Shown here: one piece after another, positions 18,264 through 26,618 of the stretch
Position numbering within the stretch: the stretch's first letter is position 1
Layout of the letters: each line of letters begins with the position of its first letter
Assembly (NCBI RefSeq): GCF_005519465.1
Contig: NZ_CP027859.1
Span: 930,001 to 994,000, forward strand
Length of the DNA stretch: 64,000 bases
Source: Streptomyces clavuligerus
GTDB lineage: Bacteria > Actinomycetota > Actinomycetes > Streptomycetales > Streptomycetaceae
Direction of reading: 5' to 3'
Position numbers and translations under genes: made by a program
The notes under the pieces: generated by a model
The model's database searches: none
What the model saw: the letters and a program-made list of their open reading frames with translations, nothing else
What the model was told of the DNA's origin: nothing

Positions 18264-18879
18264 CTTCACAGATATGTTCAGCACAGGCTAACCGACCGCC
18301 TTCCGCGGTTCCGGCAGGTTCCCGGAACGGCGGGGCGGCGAAGGCGTCCCGGGGGACCCGGAAACGTGCCCTGGCGCGTACAACGAGGAAGCCCGGACGG
18401 GGAGACGGTCCGTGCGGCAGATGATCAGACCGGCGGTGCGCAGGGGCCCTCCGTGCGCCGTGCGGGGGACGGCGCGCCGCCGCAGGGCCGGTTGCCGAGG
18501 GCCTCTCCGGAGCCGGGGACGGGGCTGTTCGCGGCTGTGGGAACGGGGCCCCGGCAGCCGCTGGGCGGACGGCGGTCACTGATGACGGGCATGCCTTGTG
18601 TCCCCCGGGCGTGCGTGGTCGACCCCGCGGCAGCCGCAGGGCAAGGCGGTGCGGTGCGACGACCGGGCGCGGTCTCTGCCCGATGGCGATCTTCCCTGCT
18701 GCGTGGCGCGGCTCCGCCCGGGCCGGGCGGTAATTCCCTTAAAATAAAACCCATTCGTTTTCTTTGTCGAGGGACCCGCCCGCACGGCGTGGCAAGCACC
18801 CTCCACCGAGGAGCACGACGAAACGGGGCGTTCCGTTCCGTGGCGGGGGCGATTTCCACCCGCTCGTCCGGGCGTGTCG
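18264..18879. other. Intergenic boundary of the plasmid core
   Basis: No gene could be supported. Frames on either strand are Arg/Pro/Gly-rich without motifs. An A/T-rich island at about 18730-18765 (TTAAAATAAAACCCATTCG) is unusual for this sequence and could be a promoter or the tail of a transcript from either side. Confidence 0.4.
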
Positions 18880-19497
18880 TCAGCCGGTGGGGATCTCGGC
18901 CTCCCCGGGCGCGCCGGACACACCGGCCAGCGCCAGCCGCCAGGCGTCCGCCAGCCGGTCCACGGCCTTCGCGTCCCGGGGAAGCCCCCGCGACTGGGCC
19001 TCGGCGCCCGCCGTCAGAAACTCGACCAGGGTGATGACGTCCGACGGCCGGATGCCCGGCCGGAGCTGCCCGTCCGCGTGCGCCCGGGCCAGCAGCTCCC
19101 GCACGTCGGGGAGCCAGATCTCCGACCAGCAGCCGGGCTCCGCCGTCCCGCTGCCCGCCCGCTCCCGGGCCAGCCGCAGCGCGCAGCGCACGGGGATCTC
19201 CTCCTCCAGCAGCCGGGCCAGCTCCAGGGTCAGTTCGACAACGGTCTCCAGCGGGGGCCCCGGGCGGGTCGTCAGCCGCCGCAGCGCTGCCCGGGTCAGG
19301 GCGTGGCCCTCGCGGATGACGGCGTCGGCCAGGTCGCCCTTGGTGGAGAAGTGGAACGTGAGCGCGCCGAGCGAGATGCCCGCGGCGCGGCTCACCCTGA
19401 CGAGGGATGTGCCGTCGTATCCGTCGCGGTCGAACAGCGTGGCCGCCGACCGTATGAGCGCCGCGCGCGTCCGCACCGCCCGATCCTGCTTTGGCAT
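18880..19497 (-). CDS. TetR-family regulator, gamma-butyrolactone-receptor-like
   Basis: The protein has 205 residues. The N-terminal helix-turn-helix (MPKQDRAVRTRAALIRSAAT ... AAGISLGALTFHFSTKGDLA) follows the ArpA/ScbR pattern MxKQxRAxRTR...GALYFHF. The ligand half is shorter and less alike, as in 'pseudo' receptors that sense other signals. Such proteins repress antibiotic or butyrolactone genes. It lies 2.9 kb from a closer homologue at 22397, but no butyrolactone synthase (AfsA) gene is present in the window. Confidence 0.8.
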   Translation of the reverse strand: MPKQDRAVRTRAALIRSAATLFDRDGYDGTSLVRVSRAAGISLGALTFHFSTKGDLADAVIREGHALTRAALRRLTTRPGPPLETVVELTLELARLLEEEIPVRCALRLARERAGSGTAEPGCWSEIWLPDVRELLARAHADGQLRPGIRPSDVITLVEFLTAGAEAQSRGLPRDAKAVDRLADAWRLALAGVSGAPGEAEIPTG

Positions 19498-19620
19498 GCC
19501 TTGCTCCCGAGGGGATCTTCCGGCGGCCGGACCGTCCGTCGGCGGAAAAAGCCTACGGGCAGGGCGGGCCCGGCAGGGCGCGGTCCGCCGGGCGGGCCCA
19601 CGCGGTGACAGGGCCTCAGC

Positions 19621-19695
19621 GGCGGTGTTCCAACGGTGGTGCTCCAGCGGCGGTGTTTCAACGGTCGTGTTTCAACGGTGGTGCTCCAGCGGCGG
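19621..19695. repeat. Imperfect tandem repeat
   Basis: Units of 15 bp of the type GGTGTTTCAACGGTG / GTGCTCCAGCGGCG are repeated about five times. The rest of the 336-bp interval between the two regulator genes shows nothing else. Confidence 0.7.
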
Positions 19696-19833
19696 GGAGA
19701 AGCGGCGGTGGGAGGTGGCGGTGCGGTGGGGGAGAGGGGCAGTGGACGCGGACGGGCCGGTTCCGTGGCAGGGGGATGTCTGCCGACGGAACCGGCCCAT
19801 GGCGAAAACCGCGGGGCAGGCCCGGGTGTGCGG

Positions 19834-20580
19834 CTAGGAGGCGGAACTCCTCAGCTGGTTGAGCCGCGCCTCCAGGCCGTCGAGAATCCGGTCCAGGCCG
19901 TAGCCGAAGTTCTGCTCGCGCAACGCGGTCGGATCTTTGTCCCGATTGGTGGCGTATGTCTGCTGGAGCCGTGGGTGGTCCCGCGTGGCCTGCTCGGCGG
20001 CGGGCCACAGCCGCCGAGCCCAGTCCTGCTCGCTCTGACCGCTGCGCGCCAGCATCGTCAGCCACGCGGCCTCGCTCGTGGTCATGCCGGTGACGTACGC
20101 GAAGACCATGCGCACCGCGTTGTCCGCCTCGTCCAGGGGGAAGCCCGCGGACTCGAACATCGCGAGCATCCGGTCCGAGAGCCGCAGCATGTTGGGCCCC
20201 AGATAGGCGACGCCCATCTCGCCGAGGACCGACACGATCCACGGGTGGTCGAGGAACATCGACCGGATGCCGTGCGCGCGCAGCGTCGCCTTCGCCCGCC
20301 AGTCGGGCGCCCGGTCGGCGTCCGCCACGTCCAGTTCGCCGTAGACCTCGTCGACGACCAGCTCGATCAGCTCGTCCTTGTTGGCGACATGGCGGTAGAG
20401 CGAGGTGGCTCCGGCGCCGAGCCGGGTGCCGAGCTTGCGCATGCTCAGGGCGTCGATGCCTTCGGCGTCCAGCAGCCGGACGGCCTCGGACACGATCTGC
20501 TCACGGCTCAGGGCCGGCTGCTCCCGCCGGGTCCGGGGGCGGGCCCACACCGATGGGATCTGCTGGGAGTCGACGGGCAT
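19834..20580 (-). CDS. TetR-family regulator with TetR_C-type ligand domain
   Basis: The protein has 248 residues. The helix-turn-helix (LSREQIVSEAVRLLDAEG ... LGTRLGAGATSLYRHVANKD) and the C-terminal half (DHPWIVSVLGEMGVAYLGPN, then an AYVTGMTTSEAAWL helix) match the TetR-class C-terminal domain. ATG 20580 follows GAGGAGGTCC. Two palindromes in the upstream divergent region probably serve as its operators. The likely target is the EamA-like transporter gene opposite, which would then be an efflux pump; this is inferred from position only. Confidence 0.85.
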   Translation of the reverse strand: MPVDSQQIPSVWARPRTRREQPALSREQIVSEAVRLLDAEGIDALSMRKLGTRLGAGATSLYRHVANKDELIELVVDEVYGELDVADADRAPDWRAKATLRAHGIRSMFLDHPWIVSVLGEMGVAYLGPNMLRLSDRMLAMFESAGFPLDEADNAVRMVFAYVTGMTTSEAAWLTMLARSGQSEQDWARRLWPAAEQATRDHPRLQQTYATNRDKDPTALREQNFGYGLDRILDGLEARLNQLRSSAS

Positions 20581-20618
20581 TGGACCTCCTCTTCTCCTCC
20601 CCACCGTAGCGCACGCCA

Positions 20619-20662
20619 TACGCATTCAGCGTACACAGTCAAAATATGCGAACAGTGTTCGC
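20619..20662. promoter_or_regulatory. Divergent operator palindromes
   Basis: GCGAACAGTGTTCGC (20648-20662) is a perfect palindrome around a central G, and TACGC-N5-GCGTA lies at 20619-20633. Both sit in the 308-bp region between the TetR gene and the transporter; nothing else is seen there. Confidence 0.55.
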
Positions 20663-20888
20663 ACTCTCGGTACGGTGTTCACGCGCTGCCGCGTCACGAC
20701 GGCGGACGGAGCGGCGGCCCGCGAGCAGTTCCCCCTAAAGCGTTCCTTGAGCCACCCCTACAGCGGCCCTCAGGCGCGCGCCCCGAGGCTCGACCTGAGC
20801 GACAGCGTTCGAGAGGACGCGGCGAAGAGGACGTGAGCGCAGACGCGAGCGCGGGCGCAGTGAGAAGCCGAGCGAGAAGAGGGCGGAC

Positions 20889-22286
20889 GTGACCATCGAC
20901 CCCACCAGCGGCCTGGCAGTGTCGGTCCTGCTCTCGCTCGTCTCCGCCGTCGCCTACGCGGGCGGCGCGATCGTCCAGGAGCGCGTGGCCGCCACCTCTC
21001 CCGAAGGACTCGCCGCCGCGCTGCGCACCCCCGGCTGGTGGACGGCGAACGGGCTGAACGGCATCGGCGCCCTGCTCCATGTGGTCGCGCTGGCCTACGG
21101 ACCGCTCAGCGTCGTCCAGCCGCTCGGCGCGCTCACCATCGTCTTCGCCCTCCCGCTGGTGGCCCTCTCCGCGGGACGGCGGCCCGGGGCCGCGGCCCGG
21201 CGGGGCGCGGCGATGGCGACCGCGGGCCTGGCCGGACTGCTCGCGCTGACCGGCTCGGCGGGTACCGGCTCCCTCGCCACCGCCGACCGGCTGCCGCTGG
21301 CCTGCGCCTCGTTCGCCGCCGTGGCCGCCCTGGCCGCCGCCGCCCGTGCCGCCCGCCGCCACCCGGTGGTCCGGAGCGCGCTGTTCGCCTGCGCCGCGGG
21401 TGCGGCGTACGGCGTCAGCTCCGTCTTCACCAAGGCGGCGGCGGTCGACTGGGCGGCGGGGGAGACGGCCGGGGCGCTCCTCGCCGGGGTCGTGATACTC
21501 GGCCTCGCGGCGGCCGGGACGGTGGCCTCCCAAACCTCCTACCGGGGCGCGGGTCTGGCGGCGCCGCTGGCGGTGGTGACCGTGGTCAACCCCGTGGTGG
21601 CGGCCGGTATCGGGATGGCGTTCTTCGGCGAGAGCTTCCGGTACGGGGCACTGGGCCCGGTCCTCGCGCTGGGTGCCGGAGCGGTGGTGGCGGGCGGTCT
21701 GGCCCTGCTGACACGGGAGCGGGTCCGCTCGGCGCGGGGCCCGGAACCGACGCTCCGTCCGGTGCCGGTGCCGGTGCCGGTGTCTGTGCCGGTCCGGGTG
21801 CCCGTGCCGGTGCCGGTCCGGGTTTCGGTTTCGGTTCCCGCTGTGGTCATCGGCTCCACGGCGGTGCCCTCCGGGCCGGTCCCGGTCCCGGCACAGGTGC
21901 CCCTGCACTCGCCGGTCCTGCCGGTGCTCGCCTCCCGCCCTCCCGCCGCCCGGCCCGTTCCGCGGACGGCGGCCCCGACCGCCTTCCGGGCCCGGGTCGT
22001 CCCGCCCGCCGGTGCCGATCAGCGTTCCGCTCACGGCCGGGCCGCCGTGGTCCGTCCGGCGGCCGTCCGTCCGGTGAACGCCCGTGCGGAGGTGGCCCGT
22101 TCGGCGGACAGGCGCCCGGCGGGTGGGCGCCCGGTCCTCGCCCGTACGGCGCGCTTCGGTCCGCCCGTTCGACCGGATCTTCCCGTCCGGCAGGGGCCGC
22201 CGTTCGGCCAGGGAAAACCAGGGCCCGGGTTTTCTCGACTTGGCGGTAGATTTCGGCCTGCCGTTGATCTCTCCCGCCCATCGTGA
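20889..22286 (+). CDS. EamA/DMT-type membrane transporter with repetitive tail
   Basis: The protein has 465 residues. About ten hydrophobic helices occupy residues 5-285 (for example VSVLLSLVSAVAYAGGAIVQ and VVTVVNPVVAAGIGMAFFGE), with the two-fold layout of drug/metabolite transporters. The last 170 residues are a soluble tail that begins with a Pro-Val repeat (PVPVPVPVSVPVRVPVPVPV) encoded by CCGGTG-type units and continues as Pro/Arg/Ala-rich low complexity. Such a tail is not normal for the family and may be an expansion. The gene is divergent from a TetR regulator. The substrate is unknown. Confidence 0.75.
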   Translation: MTIDPTSGLAVSVLLSLVSAVAYAGGAIVQERVAATSPEGLAAALRTPGWWTANGLNGIGALLHVVALAYGPLSVVQPLGALTIVFALPLVALSAGRRPGAAARRGAAMATAGLAGLLALTGSAGTGSLATADRLPLACASFAAVAALAAAARAARRHPVVRSALFACAAGAAYGVSSVFTKAAAVDWAAGETAGALLAGVVILGLAAAGTVASQTSYRGAGLAAPLAVVTVVNPVVAAGIGMAFFGESFRYGALGPVLALGAGAVVAGGLALLTRERVRSARGPEPTLRPVPVPVPVSVPVRVPVPVPVRVSVSVPAVVIGSTAVPSGPVPVPAQVPLHSPVLPVLASRPPAARPVPRTAAPTAFRARVVPPAGADQRSAHGRAAVVRPAAVRPVNARAEVARSADRRPAGGRPVLARTARFGPPVRPDLPVRQGPPFGQGKPGPGFSRLGGRFRPAVDLSRPS

Positions 22287-22305
22287 AAAGCTGCGATGGC
22301 AGAGA

Positions 22306-22330
22306 GTGATCATATATAACATATAGTGAC
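22306..22330 (+). promoter_or_regulatory. AT-rich promoter/possible autoregulatory element
   Basis: The sequence GTGATCATATATAACATATAGTGAC is strongly A/T-rich and partly palindromic (CATATA...TATAG), 67-91 bp before the receptor gene at 22397. Its place matches the autoregulatory elements bound by gamma-butyrolactone receptors; the match to their consensus is weak. Confidence 0.4.
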
Positions 22331-22396
22331 GAGTGCTGTCATTCAGACCCTTCGGTTTCTTTTCTGCGCCGGGCGGCGGCGGTAAGGAGGTGCCTC

Positions 22397-23095
22397 ATGG
22401 CGCGGCAGGAGCGAGCCATCCGGACGCGGAGGAAGATCCTGGTCGTGGCTGCCAGCGTCTTCGACCAGGTGGGCTACGAGGCGGCGACCATCTCCGACAT
22501 CCTCGACCAGTCGGGGCTGACCAAGGGGGCGCTCTACTTCCACTTCGGTTCGAAGGAGGAGTTGGCCCAAGCGGTCCTCGCGGAGCAGGTCGCGGCCCTG
22601 CCGCCGGTCCCTCCGCAGGGCCTCAAGCTCCAGGAGGCGATCGATGAGGGCATGCTCCTCGCCCATCTCCTCACCGGGGAGCACGGTGACCCGATCATCC
22701 AGGGGAGCATCCGGCTCACCGTGGACCAGGGCTCCTCCAAGGACAATCTCGACCGGCGGGTGCCGATGCAGGGCTGGATCGATCACAGCCTCGGGCTGTT
22801 CAGCGAGGCGCGGAAGAACGGGGAGGTCCTGCCCCACGCCGATCTGGACAGCGTCTCCCGGCTCTTCGCCGGCTGTTACACCGGAGTCCAGGTGCTGTCG
22901 CGGATCATGACGGACCGCCAGGACCTGGCCGAGCGGATGTCCGACATGTATCGGAATCTGATGCCCGCGCTGGCCGTCCCCTCCGTGCTGGCGCGGCTGG
23001 ACTTCTCGACGGACCGGGGGGCGCTCGTGTACGAGCGGGTCATGCGAGCGAGCCAGGAGCAGGACGAGGGCGCCGGGTACACGGTCGGTGTGTGA
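22397..23095 (+). CDS. Gamma-butyrolactone receptor (ArpA/ScbR family)
   Basis: The protein has 232 residues. The N-terminus MARQERAIRTRRKILVVAAS and the segment SGLTKGALYFHFGSKEELAQ are the family signature. The ligand half keeps the pattern PIIQGSIRLTVDQ and VPMQGWIDHS, and contains the Trp typical of receptors that bind butyrolactones. An ideal AAGGAGGTG ribosome site precedes ATG 22397. These receptors repress their own gene and pathway-specific activators until the autoregulator binds. No synthase gene lies nearby, so the ligand maker must be elsewhere. Confidence 0.9.
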   Translation: MARQERAIRTRRKILVVAASVFDQVGYEAATISDILDQSGLTKGALYFHFGSKEELAQAVLAEQVAALPPVPPQGLKLQEAIDEGMLLAHLLTGEHGDPIIQGSIRLTVDQGSSKDNLDRRVPMQGWIDHSLGLFSEARKNGEVLPHADLDSVSRLFAGCYTGVQVLSRIMTDRQDLAERMSDMYRNLMPALAVPSVLARLDFSTDRGALVYERVMRASQEQDEGAGYTVGV

Positions 23096-23396
23096 GGAAT
23101 CCGGGGTCATGCATGGGGCCATTCGGGTGGCGTGGGCCCTGTCAGCGGGCCTGGAGCGGCCTTCGCCCCGTACGGTGGAATGCCGCTCACCGGCGGGCGG
23201 TGGCCCGTCCGTTGTCGTCGTCACGGCGGTACGGGCCGCCGCGTCCGGGTGCGGCGTGGCCGCGGCATGGCCGAGGCCCGGCTCCCGGGAAGGGAGCCGG
23301 GCCGTTCACCGGATGGGCCGTTCACCGGGTTGGTTGCTCGTCGGGTTGGTCGGTCGTCGGGTGGCTGCTCGTCGAGTGAGGTCGTCCGCCGGATGA
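23096..23396. other. Intergenic region with terminator hairpin
   Basis: A 12-bp stem (GGCCCGGCTCCC / GGGAGCCGGGCC, 23275-23303) lies between the convergent receptor and protease-like genes. It has no T run, as is common in Streptomyces. GGTTGGT/GTCGGGT-type short repeats follow. No gene seen. Confidence 0.6.
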
Positions 23397-24479
23397 TCAG
23401 GTACGGCTGCCCTGGGTGTCCCACATCGCCTTGACGTACTCACCGAAGTACGAGCTGCGGTTCCAGCCCTCGTTCACCAGGGTGCTCACCACACCGTTGA
23501 CATGGCCGAGCCCCGATGCGACCGGGTTGCGCAGCCAGGGGGCACCGCCGCCCCGCATCGCGCACCGGATCTCCACCCGCCGGTCCGGGGCGCCGACGGG
23601 GGAGGCGGTTCCCGGGCAGGACCGCTGGGTCCGAGCGGTGTCGTGGTCGTACGAGTACCCGGTGACCGTCACCCTCTGCCGGTGGTCCTGGTTCCAGCTC
23701 AGCCCGTTTCCGCCGGTGACATCGATCAGCTTGCGCCCGTTGAGGGGGTGGGTGGTCACCATGGCGATGTCGTACTGGAGATCGCCCCTGGCCACCCACT
23801 CGCTGAACGCGCGGAACTCCTTCGCCTGGAAGGTGCCGTGGGGCCGGGTCCCCGAGTGGAAGGCCGGAACATAGACCCAGTTCCGTACGTACCGCCCCGG
23901 GGTGCCGTTGGTGCCGCCCTCGTTGACGCAGTGCGCCGCGGTGATGACGAGCTGTTTTGACGGGCTGCCGAGCGCGGAGGCCGAGCAGAAGTAGTTCTTG
24001 CTGTCGGCGGGGCTGGTGTAGAAGACCTTGCCGACGCCGCTCGTGTCCGCCTGGACGCCGTCTCGCACACCGCTGTCGCGTGTGTGCTGCGCGGGTGGGA
24101 CGGGTGGCGTGCTGCCGGGTTTCCCGGTCGGTTCCTGCCGTCCGGGGGAGACGGCCGAGATGTCGTCCGCCGTCGTCCGGGCCCTGGCGGGGAGGGCCTT
24201 CGCCATTCGCTCGGACGTCCAGTACCGCTCCAGCGCGGTGATGGAGGACGCGGAGGCGATGCGGGTGCCGTCCAGCAGCAGGGCGGCAGCCGCCTCGGTC
24301 GCTGCCGCCGTCCCGGTCGTGGCCGCGGTTGTGGCCGCGGCGGTGGCGGTGGCTGCGACCGGCGGACCGGCCTCCGTGCCGCCCCCCGCCTGCGCGAGGC
24401 CGCCGGAGCCGAGGGCCAGGGCGAGTGCCGCGGCGGGGAGGAGAGTGCGTCTGACGGGGGTGTGTCTGGTACGGCGCAC
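23397..24479 (-). CDS. Secreted trypsin-like protein lacking the catalytic serine
   Basis: The protein has 360 residues. GTG 24479 has an AAAGGGA ribosome site and begins a signal peptide (RRTLLPAAALALALGSGGLA), then an Ala/Thr-rich pro-region. The chymotrypsin-fold domain keeps the His (VITAAHC, H183) and Asp (QYDIAMV, D237). At the position of the usual GDSGGP box it reads RGGGAPW (309-315), so no serine is available. The remaining fold is intact, including the Cys pairs. It is either an inactive, binding-only homologue or a recently disabled enzyme. Confidence 0.8.
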   Translation of the reverse strand: MRRTRHTPVRRTLLPAAALALALGSGGLAQAGGGTEAGPPVAATATAAATTAATTGTAAATEAAAALLLDGTRIASASSITALERYWTSERMAKALPARARTTADDISAVSPGRQEPTGKPGSTPPVPPAQHTRDSGVRDGVQADTSGVGKVFYTSPADSKNYFCSASALGSPSKQLVITAAHCVNEGGTNGTPGRYVRNWVYVPAFHSGTRPHGTFQAKEFRAFSEWVARGDLQYDIAMVTTHPLNGRKLIDVTGGNGLSWNQDHRQRVTVTGYSYDHDTARTQRSCPGTASPVGAPDRRVEIRCAMRGGGAPWLRNPVASGLGHVNGVVSTLVNEGWNRSSYFGEYVKAMWDTQGSRT

Positions 24480-24698
24480 GAGCGGTCCCTTTCCGGGAGG
24501 GGGCTTGGGGAGACGGCGGTGAGGGACGCGGGGTGCGCTGAGTGATCGCGTTGACCGACGTTCTCCTGTGCGGAAGAAGTCAATGAATTCCGACGGGGTC
24601 AAGCAGCCTCACTTCTCGCCAGTGGCAGGGGTGCCGAGGGTCCCCGGACGGCCGGAGAGAGTCGCATACCGGTCGTTGTCCCAGGTCGTGATGGAGCG

Positions 24699-25589
24699 TC
24701 ACAACAGCGTCGCCAGGGCGTCACCGGCGGTGTGATCGAGGATCGCGGCGGCGAGCGGGGCGTGCACCTGGCGGGGGAGTGCGTGCCCCAGCCCCGGGAC
24801 CTCGACGACCCGGGCACCCCGGATCACCTGGGCGATGTGGTGGGCGTGCGGCGGCGGGAACACGGGTTCGGCCGGACCGGAGATCGAGAGTGTGGGGACG
24901 TCGGCCCGTGCGAGTCGCTCCGTACGGTCCATGCCGGAGGGGTCGGCCCGGCGGTGCGCGGTGCCGGGGCGGTGGTGCCCGGTGTGCTCGACGATCACCC
25001 GTTCCCGGGCCCGGACGGCGTCCTCGTCGAAGGGGAGCTGATCGCCGTTCAGCACCCGCCAGTGCTCGACCCGCCGGTCGAGCTCGGCCGTGAGCCCCTC
25101 CTCCGGGACGGGGCGGGACCACAGCTCCAGCACCCGGGGGTCGATCCCGGGCAGCGCGCCGGGCGGGGTCCGCGTCCCGTCCGGACGGGTGTACGGGGTG
25201 GAACTGAGCGCGCAGGTGCCGATCAGGGTGGCGCTGAGCAGCCGCTCGGGGCGGTCGGCGACGAGGAGTTGGGCGAGCATGCCGCCCAGGGACATGCCCA
25301 CGATGTGCGCACGTTCCACACCGAGGCCGTCCAGGACCGCGACGGCGTCCTGTGCCAGCGCGGTCACGGGGTAGGGCCGTTCCTCGAACGACCAGGTGGA
25401 GCGGCCCGTGTCGCGATGGTCGTAACGGATCACGCGATGGCGGGTGGCGAGCAGGTCCACGAACTCCTCCGGCCAGCCGAGGCCGGGCGCCTGCGCCCCC
25501 ATGATCAGCAGCAGCGGGGAGGCGTCGGGGTCGCCGCGCTCCTCGGTCCACAGGCGGATGCCGGGTGCCGCGTCGACGAAGCGTTCCAT
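24699..25589 (-). CDS. Alpha/beta hydrolase, aclacinomycin methylesterase (RdmC)-like
   Basis: The protein has 296 residues. The fold begins with VIRYDHRDTGRST, the nucleophile elbow is GMSLGG, and the catalytic His lies in VPGLGHALPRQVHAPLA. These segments follow the RdmC esterase family closely. The usual acid position (HDP in RdmC) reads AEP here, so Glu would have to replace Asp. ATG 25589 follows GAGGAGC. It is divergent from the acetyltransferase gene. The family removes methyl esters from polyketides, but many homologues have unknown substrates. Confidence 0.85.
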   Translation of the reverse strand: MERFVDAAPGIRLWTEERGDPDASPLLLIMGAQAPGLGWPEEFVDLLATRHRVIRYDHRDTGRSTWSFEERPYPVTALAQDAVAVLDGLGVERAHIVGMSLGGMLAQLLVADRPERLLSATLIGTCALSSTPYTRPDGTRTPPGALPGIDPRVLELWSRPVPEEGLTAELDRRVEHWRVLNGDQLPFDEDAVRARERVIVEHTGHHRPGTAHRRADPSGMDRTERLARADVPTLSISGPAEPVFPPPHAHHIAQVIRGARVVEVPGLGHALPRQVHAPLAAAILDHTAGDALATLL

Positions 25590-25712
25590 GGGTGCTCCTC
25601 GGGTCGGGGGGCGTCGGGTTCTCCACCCCCACTGGCAAGACGAGACGTATCGTATCGCATGAGAGGTGGGTGGCGCCGCTGTGCCGCTGGGGCCCGCGTT
25701 ACCGTGGCACCC

Positions 25713-26303
25713 ATGAACGCCGAGCACACCGAGCACAGCAAGCACGCTGAGAACGCCGACGTCGACGACACCGAGAACGACGTCGACACCGGGCGCACCG
25801 CCTGGACCACCCGCCCCGAGACCGCTGACGACATCCCCGCCGTACGCGCGATCAACCTCGCCGCGTTCCCCACCGCGCTGGAAGCCGACCTCGTCGAAGC
25901 GCTCCGCGCGGACCGTGAGGCGTGGATCGACGGACTGTCGCTGCTCGCCGTGGCCCCCGACGGCCGGGCCGCCGGACACGCGCTGCTCACCCGCTGCCGC
26001 GTCGGCACGGAACCGGCGCTCGCCCTCGCCCCCTGCGCGGTCCTCCCCGAGTACCAGGGACAGGGCGCCGGTACGGCCGCCGTGCGCGCCGCCCTGGACG
26101 CGGCCCGCGCGCTCGGCGAGAACACCGTGGTCGTCCTCGGACATCCCGGCTACTACCCGCGGTTCGGGTTCGCCCCGGCGTCCGGCTTCGGCATCCGCGC
26201 CCCGTTCGACGTACCGGACGAGGCGATGATGGCGCTCACGCTCGATCCCGGGCGCCCCGCGGCGACGGGCACCATCCAGTACCCCGCCGCGTTCGGCGTC
26301 TGA
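25713..26303 (+). CDS. GNAT-family N-acetyltransferase
   Basis: The protein has 196 residues. The domain starts near residue 31 (TTRPETADDIPAVRAINLAA) and has the acetyl-CoA loop region AVLPEYQGQGAGTAAVRAAL and the end motif GYYPRFGFAPASGFGI typical of YhbS-like acetyltransferases. The first 30 residues are a polar, repeat-derived extension (EHTEHSKHAENADVDDTEN) that does not belong to the fold. Substrate unknown. A 29-bp sequence covering the end of the gene is repeated immediately downstream (26287-26345). Confidence 0.85.
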   Translation: MNAEHTEHSKHAENADVDDTENDVDTGRTAWTTRPETADDIPAVRAINLAAFPTALEADLVEALRADREAWIDGLSLLAVAPDGRAAGHALLTRCRVGTEPALALAPCAVLPEYQGQGAGTAAVRAALDAARALGENTVVVLGHPGYYPRFGFAPASGFGIRAPFDVPDEAMMALTLDPGRPAATGTIQYPAAFGV

Positions 26304-26345
26304 CACCGGGTCCGGGCCGCGTTCGGCGTCTGGCACCGGGTCCGC
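26287..26345. repeat. Tandem duplication at the end of the acetyltransferase gene
   Basis: GCCGCGTTCGGCGTCT-ACACCGGGTCCG-type unit of 29 bp, two copies with one mismatch (TGA stop in the first, TGG in the second). In the rest of the 315-bp interval, TTGTCCG (26501-26507) and CGGACAA (26529-26535) form an inverted repeat, possibly the operator or promoter of the next gene. Confidence 0.75.
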
Positions 26346-26618
26346 GCGACCCGCGGGACGCCTATCACGCGCCGATAGCGGTGCCGGGCCCGGGCGGACT
26401 CCGACGCGCACCCCTGTGGCGCGTCGAAGCCCGCCCCGGCCGTTCGCGTCGGCTTTCCCCCGATACCGCGGCCACCTCCGCGTTCCAGCGCCCTGCCACG
26501 TTGTCCGGTAACTCCGTTCCCCGCTGTTCGGACAATGTCCGCGCGCGGTTCGATGCCGGAGAGGAGCAGGCAGGAGCAGCCAGGGCGGCAGCGAAGCCGA
26601 CCGGGGAGGAGCGGGCCG

